DNA of 5,238 nt, from the NCBI GenBank assembly GCA_031263835.1, contig JAISEZ010000017.1:1-5238 (forward strand), in the 5' to 3' direction. This document shows positions 1-5,089 of this stretch, piece after piece. Source of the DNA: Tannerella sp. (GTDB lineage Bacteria > Bacteroidota > Bacteroidia > Bacteroidales > Tannerellaceae). The notes under the pieces are model-generated. The model had not been told where the DNA came from. It saw nothing but the letters and a program-made list of their open reading frames with translations, and ran no database searches. Made by a program: the position numbers and the translations under genes. Position 1 is the stretch's first letter. Each line of letters opens with the position of its first letter.

Positions 1-963
1 CAGTACCTGGACCGCAGCGAAGCACGCATGTTGCTGGAGCGCATCGCGTCCGGTACGTACAGTGAAGCGCAGATAGCCAGCCTGATTACGGTCTTCCTGA
101 TGCGCAACATCGCCGTCGAGGAACTGACGGGCTTCCGCGAAGCGCTGCTGGAGATGAGCCTGCCGGTCGACCTGTCCGCCTGGCCCTTTATCGACATCGT
201 GGGGACGGGCGGCGACGGCAAGAATACGTTCAACATCAGCACGTCCGCCTGCTTCGTGCTGGCCGGCGCCGGCTACCACGTGGTCAAGCACGGCAACTAC
301 GGCGCCACCTCGGTCAGCGGCGCGAGCAACGTCATGGAGCAGCACGGCGTGAAGTTCACCACCGACATCGACCGGCTGCGCGCCTCGATGGACGCCTGCC
401 GCATCGCCTACCTGCACGCCCCGCTGTTCAACCCGGCGCTGAAGGCCGTCGCGCCCGTGCGCAGGAACCTCGCGGTACGCAGCTTCTTCAACATCCTCGG
501 CCCGCTGGTCAATCCCGCCCGCCCGCGCTACCAGCTGCTGGGCGTCTACAACCTGCCCCTGGCGCGCCTCTACACGTATGCCTACCAGGAGAGCGGCGTC
601 CGGTTCGGCGTGGTACACAGTCTGGACGGCTATGACGAGATTTCGCTCACGGGCGATTTCAAGGTCATCCTGCCCGACCGCGAGAAACTCTACACGCCGG
701 AGATGCTCGGTTTCCCGCGCCTGTCCGAAGCCGGACTGTCCGGCGGCGACACTCCGGCCGACGCCGCCCGCATCTTCGACGCCGTCCTGCACAACACGGC
801 CACCGAAGCACAGCGCCTCTGCGTCGTCGCCAACGCCGCCTTTGCCATTCAGGTAATCTGTCCGGAGAAGAAAATCGACGCCTGCATCGCCGAAGCCTCC
901 GAATCGCTGGCCCGCGGCCGGGCGCTGGCCACGCTGAAAAAGTTTCTGGAGATAAACGGATAA
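1..963 (+). CDS. trpD: Anthranilate phosphoribosyltransferase (5'-truncated by window edge)
   Basis: This enzyme transfers the phosphoribosyl group of PRPP to anthranilate, the second committed step of tryptophan synthesis, in the cytoplasm. The reading frame is open from base 1 (QYLDRSEARM...), so the ATG at 28 is internal; about 11-12 N-terminal residues are missing compared with Bacteroides TrpD (about 332 aa, from memory). 320 residues are visible. In visible numbering, the PRPP-binding glycine loop GTGGD is at 68-72 and is followed by KNTFNIST. KHGNYGATS begins at 96, the RNLAVRSFFNILGPLVNP block at about 155-172, and the metal-binding Asp-Glu pair of DGYDEISLTG at 212-213. All key motifs are intact and the C-terminus (ATLKKFLEING) is normal. 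No other trp gene follows on this strand: the next gene is convergent, so trpD is the 3' end of its transcript here. Identity is very secure from motif content. Confidence 0.97.
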   Translation, partial: QYLDRSEARMLLERIASGTYSEAQIASLITVFLMRNIAVEELTGFREALLEMSLPVDLSAWPFIDIVGTGGDGKNTFNISTSACFVLAGAGYHVVKHGNYGATSVSGASNVMEQHGVKFTTDIDRLRASMDACRIAYLHAPLFNPALKAVAPVRRNLAVRSFFNILGPLVNPARPRYQLLGVYNLPLARLYTYAYQESGVRFGVVHSLDGYDEISLTGDFKVILPDREKLYTPEMLGFPRLSEAGLSGGDTPADAARIFDAVLHNTATEAQRLCVVANAAFAIQVICPEKKIDACIAEASESLARGRALATLKKFLEING

Positions 964-1140
964 TATAAATCGGTAGTTAGTAGATAGTAGTTAGTAGATA
1001 GTAGAATGAATACATTAGTTTATATACAAAATCAACAGGCCCCGGCAGATGCGGCGCCTGATACCGTGTCCCTGTATGGAGATATGCGGCTTTCCCGCCG
1101 GCTGCCCTGCGGGCGAAAGCATTTCGCCCCTACTAACTAC
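964..1140. repeat. REP-like palindromic element in the convergent trpD/GH13 gap
   Basis: The gap between two convergent genes is bounded by an 11-bp inverted repeat: gtagttagtag at 973-983 and ctactaactac at 1130-1140. The right arm contains the stop codon of the GH13 gene. The left arm starts a tandem duplication of a 14-mer (974-987, 988-1001, plus TAG). Just inside the right arm is a perfect 8-bp stem with a 3-nt loop at 1111-1129 (gggcgaaa/tttcgccc). A weaker gccc-tgc-gggc hairpin at 1104-1114 overlaps it. The architecture resembles repetitive extragenic palindromes. The hairpin has no adjacent T-tract on either strand, so it is not a classical intrinsic terminator, but it could protect 3' ends or end transcription of both convergent genes. 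Assignment to a repeat family rests on appearance only. Confidence 0.6.
974..1004 (+). repeat. 14-bp tandem repeat, 2 copies, rich in TAG
   Basis: Two exact copies of tagttagtagatag (974-987 and 988-1001) are followed by a partial TAG. The array puts TAG triplets in all three plus-strand frames, just after the trpD stop codon. Its first 11 bp are the left arm of the inverted repeat that also flanks the GH13 stop. Confidence 0.85.
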
Positions 1141-2858
1141 TGATTCTCAGTCCTGTCTCCGTACCTGAATTTCAACAGTTTCCCCGAATAGCCCGGTACG
1201 GTCATCTCATACGGGCAGGCTTCGGTCAGCGTACCGAGGCTCTGTTCGCCGGTAAACAGGTCGGTTCTTGTGGCCGGCTGATTGTCGGGAATATGCAGCA
1301 GACGGAATGCCTCCGGCGGAATGACGACGCGCACCGTCTGTTCCGCAGGGTCAAAATTGACAACAGTCAGTATCGCCTCCTGTCCGTATTTGCGCAGAAA
1401 GGCGTACTGGCGGCGGTCATTGAAATACGGACTGTCCCGGTTGACGTACATCAGGTCAAAGAACTCCCCCTTCACAATGGCCGGTTCGCGGCAGACGGCA
1501 TTCAGCAGCCGGACATAGGCCCGGCGCAGCGTTTTCTGCGCTCCGGTCAGCAATGCCCCGTCGAACTGCCCGCCGTTCATCCAGTTCCGGATACTCTCGA
1601 GGCTCCAGTAGTCGAAGATGGTCGTCCGTCCGTCGCGCCCGCTGTAGCCCTCTTCGTCCATGCCCCGTTCGCCCAGCTCCTGACCGAAGTATATCATGAG
1701 CGGATTCACGTGGAGCGTGGCGGCGACAATCATGCCGGGGAATCCGGCTTCGGCCGAGCCGGCAAAGAAATCGGAGGCGATGCGCTGCTCGTCATGATTC
1801 TCAAGGAAACAGAGCATGTGGTCGCGGATATCCTCCACGCTTTGCCAGCAGCGTGTGATGGCCGCTGCGCCGGCCTTTCCGCAAATCACGTCGCGCAGGG
1901 TATCGTAGAGGCCGGCCTTGTCATACAGAAAGTCAAAATGTCCGCGAAGGTAGTCGCGATACCGTTCGGGACGGTAGATTTCGGCGATGAAGCAGACGTC
2001 GCGCGTCGCCCTGACTTCGGGAATGACCCGGCGCCAGAACTCGACGGGAACCATCTCGACCATGTCGCAGCGAAAGCCGTCGACGCCCTTGCCCGCCCAG
2101 AAAAGCAGGATGTCCAGCATCTTTGTCCACGTATCGGGAACGGGGTCGAAATGGCAGCTGCCGTCGCCGGCACAGTCCACTCCGTAGTTCAGCTTGACCG
2201 TGTCGTACCAGTCGTCTTTGGACGGATGCAGGCTGAAACAGTTGTTCCCGGTTGCCCTGGCCGGAAATTCGCTGTATTCGAAATCTTCTTCCCCCGCGTC
2301 GAAATGCAGCGTCAGCGCCTGACCGGGCAGGTAATAGAAATTATTGTCCGGGTCAAAACTCCTGAACGTATTGTCATGCTGTCCAAGACTGCTGACGGTG
2401 ACCGGCCGGGCGTCGGAGTGATAGCGGCGGGCGACGTGGTTGGGCACAAAGTCGATGATGACCTTCAGGCCGGCGCGGTGCGTCCGTTCCACCAGTTCTT
2501 CAAATTCCGCCATGCGGCGGGGGACGTCTTCGGCCAGGTCGGGGTCGACGTCGTAATAGTCCCTGACTGCATACGGCGAGCCGGCGACGCCTTTCACGGC
2601 CGCAGCGTGGTCGCGGGCCATGCCGTAAGCCGTATAGGCGGTTCGCGTGGCATGTTCGATAATGCCGGTGTACCAGATATGCGTCACGCCCAGTTGCCGG
2701 ATTTCGTCGAGTACGCGGGGCGTAAAGTCCGCAAACTTGCCCGAGCCGTTTTCCGCCAGCGAGCCGTTTTTCCTGCACGCAGGGTTCCGGTTGCCGAACA
2801 GGCGGGGAAGCGTCTGGTAAATAATGATTTTCCGCTCGCTATTCACCGGTGGATGCAT
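1137..2858 (-). CDS. GH13 alpha-amylase family glycoside hydrolase, cytoplasmic
   Basis: 573 aa. The four classical GH13 blocks are present in order: region I DFVPNH (136-141), region II GFRCDMVEM (261-269) with the nucleophile D265, region III FIAEIY (290-295) with the acid/base E293, and region IV FLENHDEQR (351-359) with the transition-state stabiliser D356. The barrel starts almost at the N-terminus (KIIIYQTLPRLFGN), and a C-terminal beta-sandwich seems to occupy about 480-570 (AILTVVNFDP ... GKLLKFRYG). No signal peptide or lipobox is seen, so it should act in the cytoplasm on alpha-glucans such as glycogen or imported maltodextrins. The exact substrate and GH13 subfamily cannot be read from the sequence. 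The ATG at 2858 lies inside the end of the patatin gene (20-bp overlap). A GTG four codons later is a possible alternative start; no Shine-Dalgarno is seen. The stop codon lies in the inverted repeat of the downstream palindromic element. Confidence 0.95.
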   Translation of the reverse strand: MHPPVNSERKIIIYQTLPRLFGNRNPACRKNGSLAENGSGKFADFTPRVLDEIRQLGVTHIWYTGIIEHATRTAYTAYGMARDHAAAVKGVAGSPYAVRDYYDVDPDLAEDVPRRMAEFEELVERTHRAGLKVIIDFVPNHVARRYHSDARPVTVSSLGQHDNTFRSFDPDNNFYYLPGQALTLHFDAGEEDFEYSEFPARATGNNCFSLHPSKDDWYDTVKLNYGVDCAGDGSCHFDPVPDTWTKMLDILLFWAGKGVDGFRCDMVEMVPVEFWRRVIPEVRATRDVCFIAEIYRPERYRDYLRGHFDFLYDKAGLYDTLRDVICGKAGAAAITRCWQSVEDIRDHMLCFLENHDEQRIASDFFAGSAEAGFPGMIVAATLHVNPLMIYFGQELGERGMDEEGYSGRDGRTTIFDYWSLESIRNWMNGGQFDGALLTGAQKTLRRAYVRLLNAVCREPAIVKGEFFDLMYVNRDSPYFNDRRQYAFLRKYGQEAILTVVNFDPAEQTVRVVIPPEAFRLLHIPDNQPATRTDLFTGEQSLGTLTEACPYEMTVPGYSGKLLKFRYGDRTENQ

Positions 2859-3717
2859 TTGGGGATGGATGTATCTGAAGCCTTTTCAGCTTCGGGAACT
2901 TCTGCAGGAAAGGCCCGGCAGGCGTCTTTTTCTTCCTGCCGGCCAGGAAGCGTTCCAGGCCTTCGAGGGCTGCCCCGTAACCGACCCGGGCAATCCGGTC
3001 GACGTTTTTCAGGTCGAACATCCTGTACTGACCGAAAGCTTCGGTTTCAATCAGGACATCGCAGTTCCTGCGGTCCGGTTCCGTATTCGCCCGGAAGAGG
3101 TAATGGAACGAACGTTCCGCAATGCTGTACAGGTTCTGGCTGTATTCCCGGGGCACGCAGGGACTGACGTTGACGCCGATTACGTATTCGCACTGCGAAC
3201 GCAGGAAGGACACGGGAAAATTGTGGAACAGTCCGCCGTCCACGTAATGCACCCCGTCAATAAGTACCGGACTGAACAGCACCGGTATGCTGCACGAGGC
3301 CCGCACGGCTTCGGCAACCGGGCCGGACGTGAACGCACGGCTTTTTCCATTATCCAAATCCGTCGCCACCACAATCAGCGGGATTTGCAGTTCCTCAAAC
3401 CGCCGGGCGCGCAGGCGCTGTTCCAGAAAAAGGCTGAACCGGCTACTGTCGAATACCCCCGATTTGGGCAGCTGGATTTGGGCAAATTCGGTAAATTCCC
3501 GGCCACTGAAAAGCTGCCTGATTTCCCCGGCCGAATAGCCGTCGGCAAACAGCGACCCCATCAGCGCGCCGGCGCTGGTGCCGGAGATAATGTCCGGCCG
3601 GATGCCGAATTCTTCCAGCGCCCTGAACACGCCGATATGGGCAAAGCCCTTTGCTCCCCCGCCGCTTAATGCCAGTCCGATTGAATACGGCTTCCGTTTG
3701 AATAAGATACCCTTCAT
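2839..3717 (-). CDS. Patatin-like phospholipase (RssA/YlbK-type)
   Basis: 292 aa from the ATG at 3717. The frame also allows a TTG one codon upstream (3720), but ATG is preferred. It is a serine acyl hydrolase of the patatin fold with a Ser-Asp dyad. The oxyanion-hole loop GGGAKG is at 19-24, the nucleophile elbow GTSAG at 46-50 (S48), and the catalytic Asp in the DGG motif at 160-162 (D160). The length and compact single-domain layout fit the small bacterial RssA/YlbK-like proteins, which lack an outer-membrane barrel. No signal peptide is seen, so it is probably cytoplasmic or peripheral to the inner membrane, acting on phospholipids or lysophospholipids; the true substrate is unknown. The C-terminal tail from about 260 (RKKKTP...) is basic and low in complexity. 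The gene overlaps the GH13 start by 20 bp and has its own consensus promoter a few bases upstream. Confidence 0.94.
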   Translation of the reverse strand: MKGILFKRKPYSIGLALSGGGAKGFAHIGVFRALEEFGIRPDIISGTSAGALMGSLFADGYSAGEIRQLFSGREFTEFAQIQLPKSGVFDSSRFSLFLEQRLRARRFEELQIPLIVVATDLDNGKSRAFTSGPVAEAVRASCSIPVLFSPVLIDGVHYVDGGLFHNFPVSFLRSQCEYVIGVNVSPCVPREYSQNLYSIAERSFHYLFRANTEPDRRNCDVLIETEAFGQYRMFDLKNVDRIARVGYGAALEGLERFLAGRKKKTPAGPFLQKFPKLKRLQIHPSPNASTGE

Positions 3718-3736
3718 CAAAATCGCTATTTTTCAA

Positions 3737-3768
3737 CAAATGTAGAGATAAAGATTCGGAAAATCAAA
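3737..3768 (-). promoter_or_regulatory. Bacteroidales housekeeping promoter for the patatin-GH13 unit
   Basis: On the minus strand, TTTG (+ strand caaa, 3765-3768) is followed after exactly 20 nt by TACATTTG (3737-3744). This matches the established Bacteroides sigma-ABfr pattern of TTTG at -33 and TAnnTTTG at -7. The box ends 19 nt before the ATG at 3717, so the leader would be only about 10-20 nt with no Shine-Dalgarno. Expression would then be constitutive, with no room for an elaborate leader. Confidence 0.85.
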
Positions 3769-3975
3769 GAGCGGGTTCAATCTTTTTTGAGGCGCAGCGA
3801 AAAACCGTTGTTTTATATACTTCACGCAGCATGGTTTTGTGCATGATCATAAAAAATCAATAGAGACACCCTTAGGCATTGTCTGGAAATTCCTCCGGAG
3901 TTAAGGGAATAAGATACATTTTCCCGCCCACCGGGATAAATTCCGGCGTTATTCACAGGCTACGCCTGCGGCGTG

Positions 3976-4254
3976 ATGCGACATTTTGATTTGCACCCTT
4001 TGCTCACGACTGTTACTTTGATATGGCTGTGTTTTTCTATGGGGACTGCCGCCATCCGGCGAACAGGCCTGTCTGTCCGGATTGCTTCCTTCGTCGCAGG
4101 GACGGTTGGCGGTAACAGCAACTTTAGCGATGCATCCGAAACACTCATCACTCATAAAGACGGGATTCGGGCCTTGAATATGTTAATGAAACACCATTTT
4201 ATTGACATATCCGTCCCTGATTCGTTATATATCATTAAATCCACTCATAAATAG
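3976..4254 (+). CDS. Doubtful small ORF with one possible membrane segment
   Basis: 92 aa from the ATG at 3976 (a GTG one codon earlier is also open). Residues 8-26 (LLTTVTLIWLCFSMGTAAI in part) could form one membrane helix; the rest is polar and matches no family I recognise. Overlapping ORFs of 60-70 codons run on the opposite strand across the first two thirds, so the openness may reflect composition rather than coding. No consensus promoter lies upstream. The last third (about 4170-4254) is more AT-rich than the first. It may be a small membrane protein, a remnant of a repeated element, or simply non-coding. Listed for completeness only. Confidence 0.15.
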   Translation: MRHFDLHPLLTTVTLIWLCFSMGTAAIRRTGLSVRIASFVAGTVGGNSNFSDASETLITHKDGIRALNMLMKHHFIDISVPDSLYIIKSTHK

Positions 4255-4263
4255 CGCCTATTT

Positions 4264-4294
4264 TTTGTCAGTACTGAAAGAATAAATATCTTTG
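4264..4294 (+). promoter_or_regulatory. Orphan Bacteroidales consensus promoter
   Basis: TTTG (4264-4267), then 19 nt, then TATCTTTG (4287-4294) gives a full match to the TTTG/TAnnTTTG pattern, comparable to the one before the patatin gene. Transcription would begin near 4298-4302. No recognised gene follows closely: first comes a small hairpin (4323-4342), then a weak ORF at 4360, and the next convincing start codon is 5090, nearly 800 nt away. It could drive a small RNA, an unrecognised short protein, or a long leader for the gene at 5090. Confidence 0.7.
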
Positions 4295-4310
4295 GCCCCT
4301 GTTAAGATAA

Positions 4311-4342
4311 CGGAATAAACCGGAATAAAGACTGCTTTATTC
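4311..4342 (+). repeat. 10-bp tandem repeat running into a hairpin
   Basis: cggaataaac (4311-4320) and cggaataaag (4321-4330) are adjacent copies differing only in the last base. The second copy forms the left arm of a perfect 8-bp stem with a 4-nt loop (gaataaag 4323-4330, ctttattc 4335-4342). It sits about 25 nt after the predicted start of the orphan transcript. No T-tract follows on the plus strand, so it is more likely a 5' structure than a terminator. Confidence 0.6.
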
Positions 4343-4359
4343 TAACTTCTAAAAAAAAT

Positions 4360-4641
4360 ATGGGCCTTAACTGGTGGTTTTCAGCGAGAAGGAGTGTTAC
4401 GCTGTTTGCCTGGGAGCAGGGTGTGAAGGTCGCCCTGCGGGAGGCAAAACCGGATGACCGGAAGACAGCAACACGATATACGGCGGGTAGCAGCTATCCG
4501 GCGGGAGAAGTTATATGGAATGATATGACCTCCTGTTTCGGTGTGCGGCATATTGCCTTTCGCATGAAATTCGCGCATCAAGATATTCATTTTCAGTCAA
4601 TTCCCCCCCCCCCCATTTTTCTGAAAATCAGTCAGTTATAG
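4360..4641 (+). CDS. Doubtful small ORF after the orphan promoter, containing a C12 tract
   Basis: 93 aa from an ATG preceded by an A-rich run (aaaaaaaat), the sort of leader used in Bacteroidota in place of a Shine-Dalgarno. It begins about 60 nt after the predicted start of the 4264-4294 promoter. The protein (MGLNWWFSARRSVTLFAWEQ...) is basic in its first half and matches nothing I recognise. Near its end four CCC codons encode PPPP from a 12-C homopolymer, so any slip in the tract would change the C-terminal residues. An antisense ORF of about 70 codons covers most of it. Supported only by promoter position and an open frame. Confidence 0.2.
   Translation: MGLNWWFSARRSVTLFAWEQGVKVALREAKPDDRKTATRYTAGSSYPAGEVIWNDMTSCFGVRHIAFRMKFAHQDIHFQSIPPPPIFLKISQL
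4589..4628 (+). repeat. C12 homopolymer enclosed by an 8-bp inverted repeat
   Basis: Twelve consecutive C residues (4603-4614) lie in the 24-nt loop of a perfect inverted repeat, attttcag (4589-4596) and ctgaaaat (4621-4628). The six-base word cagtca also occurs on both sides (4594-4599 and 4629-4634). Long C or G tracts are prone to slipped-strand length change; the enclosing stem could encourage stalling. The exact C count may vary or be a sequencing error. Confidence 0.8.
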
Positions 4642-4674
4642 CGGTATGCCTTTCGCAGGCCGCTCGCACATCTG

Positions 4675-4706
4675 AAAAAAAACTGCGGGATTCCAGGTAT
4701 CCCGCA
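4675..4706 (-). terminator. Intrinsic terminator for minus-strand transcription
   Basis: On the minus strand a perfect 8-bp GC-rich stem (tgcgggat / atcccgca; plus-strand arms 4684-4691 and 4699-4706) with a 7-nt loop is followed, after one G, by eight T residues (plus-strand A8 at 4675-4682). This is the textbook rho-independent form. It would end a transcript coming from about 4710-5000, where no convincing minus-strand gene is visible. On the plus strand the A8 precedes the stem, so it should not terminate in that direction. Confidence 0.7.
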
Positions 4707-4790
4707 CCCCTGCAAACGCCCTGCGGAATTTCCGCAAACGTTTCGCATCCCTGCAAAAGCCCTGCAGGATCCCCGCAAACGTCCCGCACG
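4703..4790. repeat. 41-bp imperfect tandem repeat, two copies plus a stub
   Basis: Copy 1 (4703-4743) and copy 2 (4744-4784) align without gaps with 33 of 41 bases identical by hand count; a third copy starts with cgcac at 4785. Within each copy there are two related half units built on tGCAAAcG and cGCAAACG, so the array also has an alternating period of about 22 and 19 bp. Local palindromes include tgcggaa-t-ttccgca (4722-4736) and cctgcagg (4761-4768). The array abuts the minus-strand terminator and shares its right arm. It is not CRISPR: there are no unique spacers of constant length. Confidence 0.8.
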
Positions 4791-4825
4791 GACGTAAAGG
4801 ATAAATTATCAGCACAGAGAAAATA

Positions 4826-4889
4826 TGAGAATGAGTCGGCAGGCCAGTGTGAAAATGAACTGGCTCACTGGCATACTGTCTCATTCTCA
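4826..4889. repeat. Long imperfect hairpin
   Basis: The outer arms are perfect over 10 bp (tgagaatgag 4826-4835, ctcattctca 4880-4889). The inner arms are perfect over 7 bp (gccagtg 4843-4849, cactggc 4866-4872). Between them is an irregular internal loop in which cag/ctg can also pair. The 16-nt apical loop (4850-4865) carries most of one arm of a competing inverted repeat. The structure can form in RNA from either strand. Confidence 0.7.
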
Positions 4890-4925
4890 CATTCCCACAT
4901 TGAATAAAATGCAGTTCATTCACAC
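4847..4925. repeat. Competing inverted repeat overlapping the hairpin
   Basis: gtgtgaaaatgaactg (4847-4862) is the reverse complement of cagttcattcacac (4912-4925) apart from two extra A residues. The left arm lies in the loop and inner stem of the 4826-4889 hairpin, so in RNA the two pairings would exclude each other in part. Between the arms, cattctca/cattccca/cattgaat (4882-4905) forms a loose 8-bp triplicate. Confidence 0.65.
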
Positions 4926-4974
4926 TATACATAAGATATGGAATCGGCATATATCATAACAGGAACTGACTGTC

Positions 4975-4986
4975 TGCACATGTGCA
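4975..4986. promoter_or_regulatory. 12-bp perfect palindrome, possible operator
   Basis: tgcacatgtgca is perfectly symmetrical and lies 104 nt before the start codon at 5090. A related half, gcatgtg, occurs at 4994-5000. Symmetry and location would suit a dimeric regulator, but no regulator gene is in the window and no family is implied. Confidence 0.3.
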
Positions 4987-5089
4987 ACGAACAGCATGTG
5001 ACCGAAGCAGCCCGAACAGGCGGGCCGGAAACGGAGCCGCCGCAACACAGGAAAATTTTAGAGAATACAATAATTTATAATACAAAAAG

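Larger units (their letters stand above)
3721..5089. other. 1.37-kb gene-poor, structure-rich intergenic region
   Basis: No recognisable protein gene lies between the patatin promoter and the exported-protein gene at 5090. From 3769 to about 3972 the sequence is partly AT-rich, with small stems: tcccg/cggga at 3922-3936 and acgcc/ggcgt at 3962-3974. From 3973 to 4254 short ORFs overlap in three frames on both strands with no clear winner. From 4264 to 4642 come an orphan promoter, a hairpin, a weak ORF and a poly-C tract. From 4670 to 4990 come a terminator, tandem repeats, inverted repeats and a palindrome. The flanks look like ordinary GC-rich coding DNA, so the tract reads as decayed mobile or repetitive DNA, or as regulatory or non-coding RNA sequence. 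No transposase or integrase motif was found. Confidence 0.6.

Noticed and set aside
1006..1143. 45-codon plus-strand ORF (MNTLVYIQ...FAPTNY) in the trpD/GH13 gap
   Set aside because: It is a translation of the palindromic repeat element; its C-terminus comes from the hairpin and the inverted-repeat arm. Such ORFs are usual artefacts of REP-like sequences.
1293..3167. 624-codon plus-strand ORF antisense to GH13 and patatin
   Set aside because: It has no recognisable domain and mirrors two genes with intact catalytic motifs; long antisense frames are common in GC-rich coding DNA.
2824..3669. 281-codon plus-strand ORF antisense to patatin
   Set aside because: Shadow of the patatin gene, whose oxyanion loop, GTSAG and DGG motifs are all intact on the other strand.
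3949..4155. Two overlapping minus-strand ORFs of 63-68 codons
   Set aside because: They occupy different frames of the same DNA with no motif or promoter, and compete with a plus-strand ORF; no evidence favours either.
4202..4231. E. coli-like sigma-70 promoter (TTGACA, 18 nt, TATATA)
   Set aside because: Bacteroidota housekeeping sigma uses TTTG/TAnnTTTG instead. The site lies in AT-rich DNA where a chance match is likely; it would matter only if the tract were foreign DNA.
4703..4790. CRISPR array
   Set aside because: Only two diverged, directly adjacent copies without constant-length unique spacers, and no cas genes.
4847..4925. Invertible promoter switch flanked by inverted repeats
   Set aside because: The arms are imperfect and enclose only about 50 bp without a promoter; no site-specific recombinase is in the window.
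4636..4950. 104-codon minus-strand ORF
   Set aside because: It reads through tandem repeats, hairpins and the intrinsic terminator at 4675-4706, so its 3' part would not be transcribed efficiently; no promoter or known motif.
5056..5078. Possible promoter (TTTT...TAATTTAT) for the exported-protein gene
   Set aside because: The -7 box deviates from TAnnTTTG and the spacing is only 11 nt, well below the usual 19-20.
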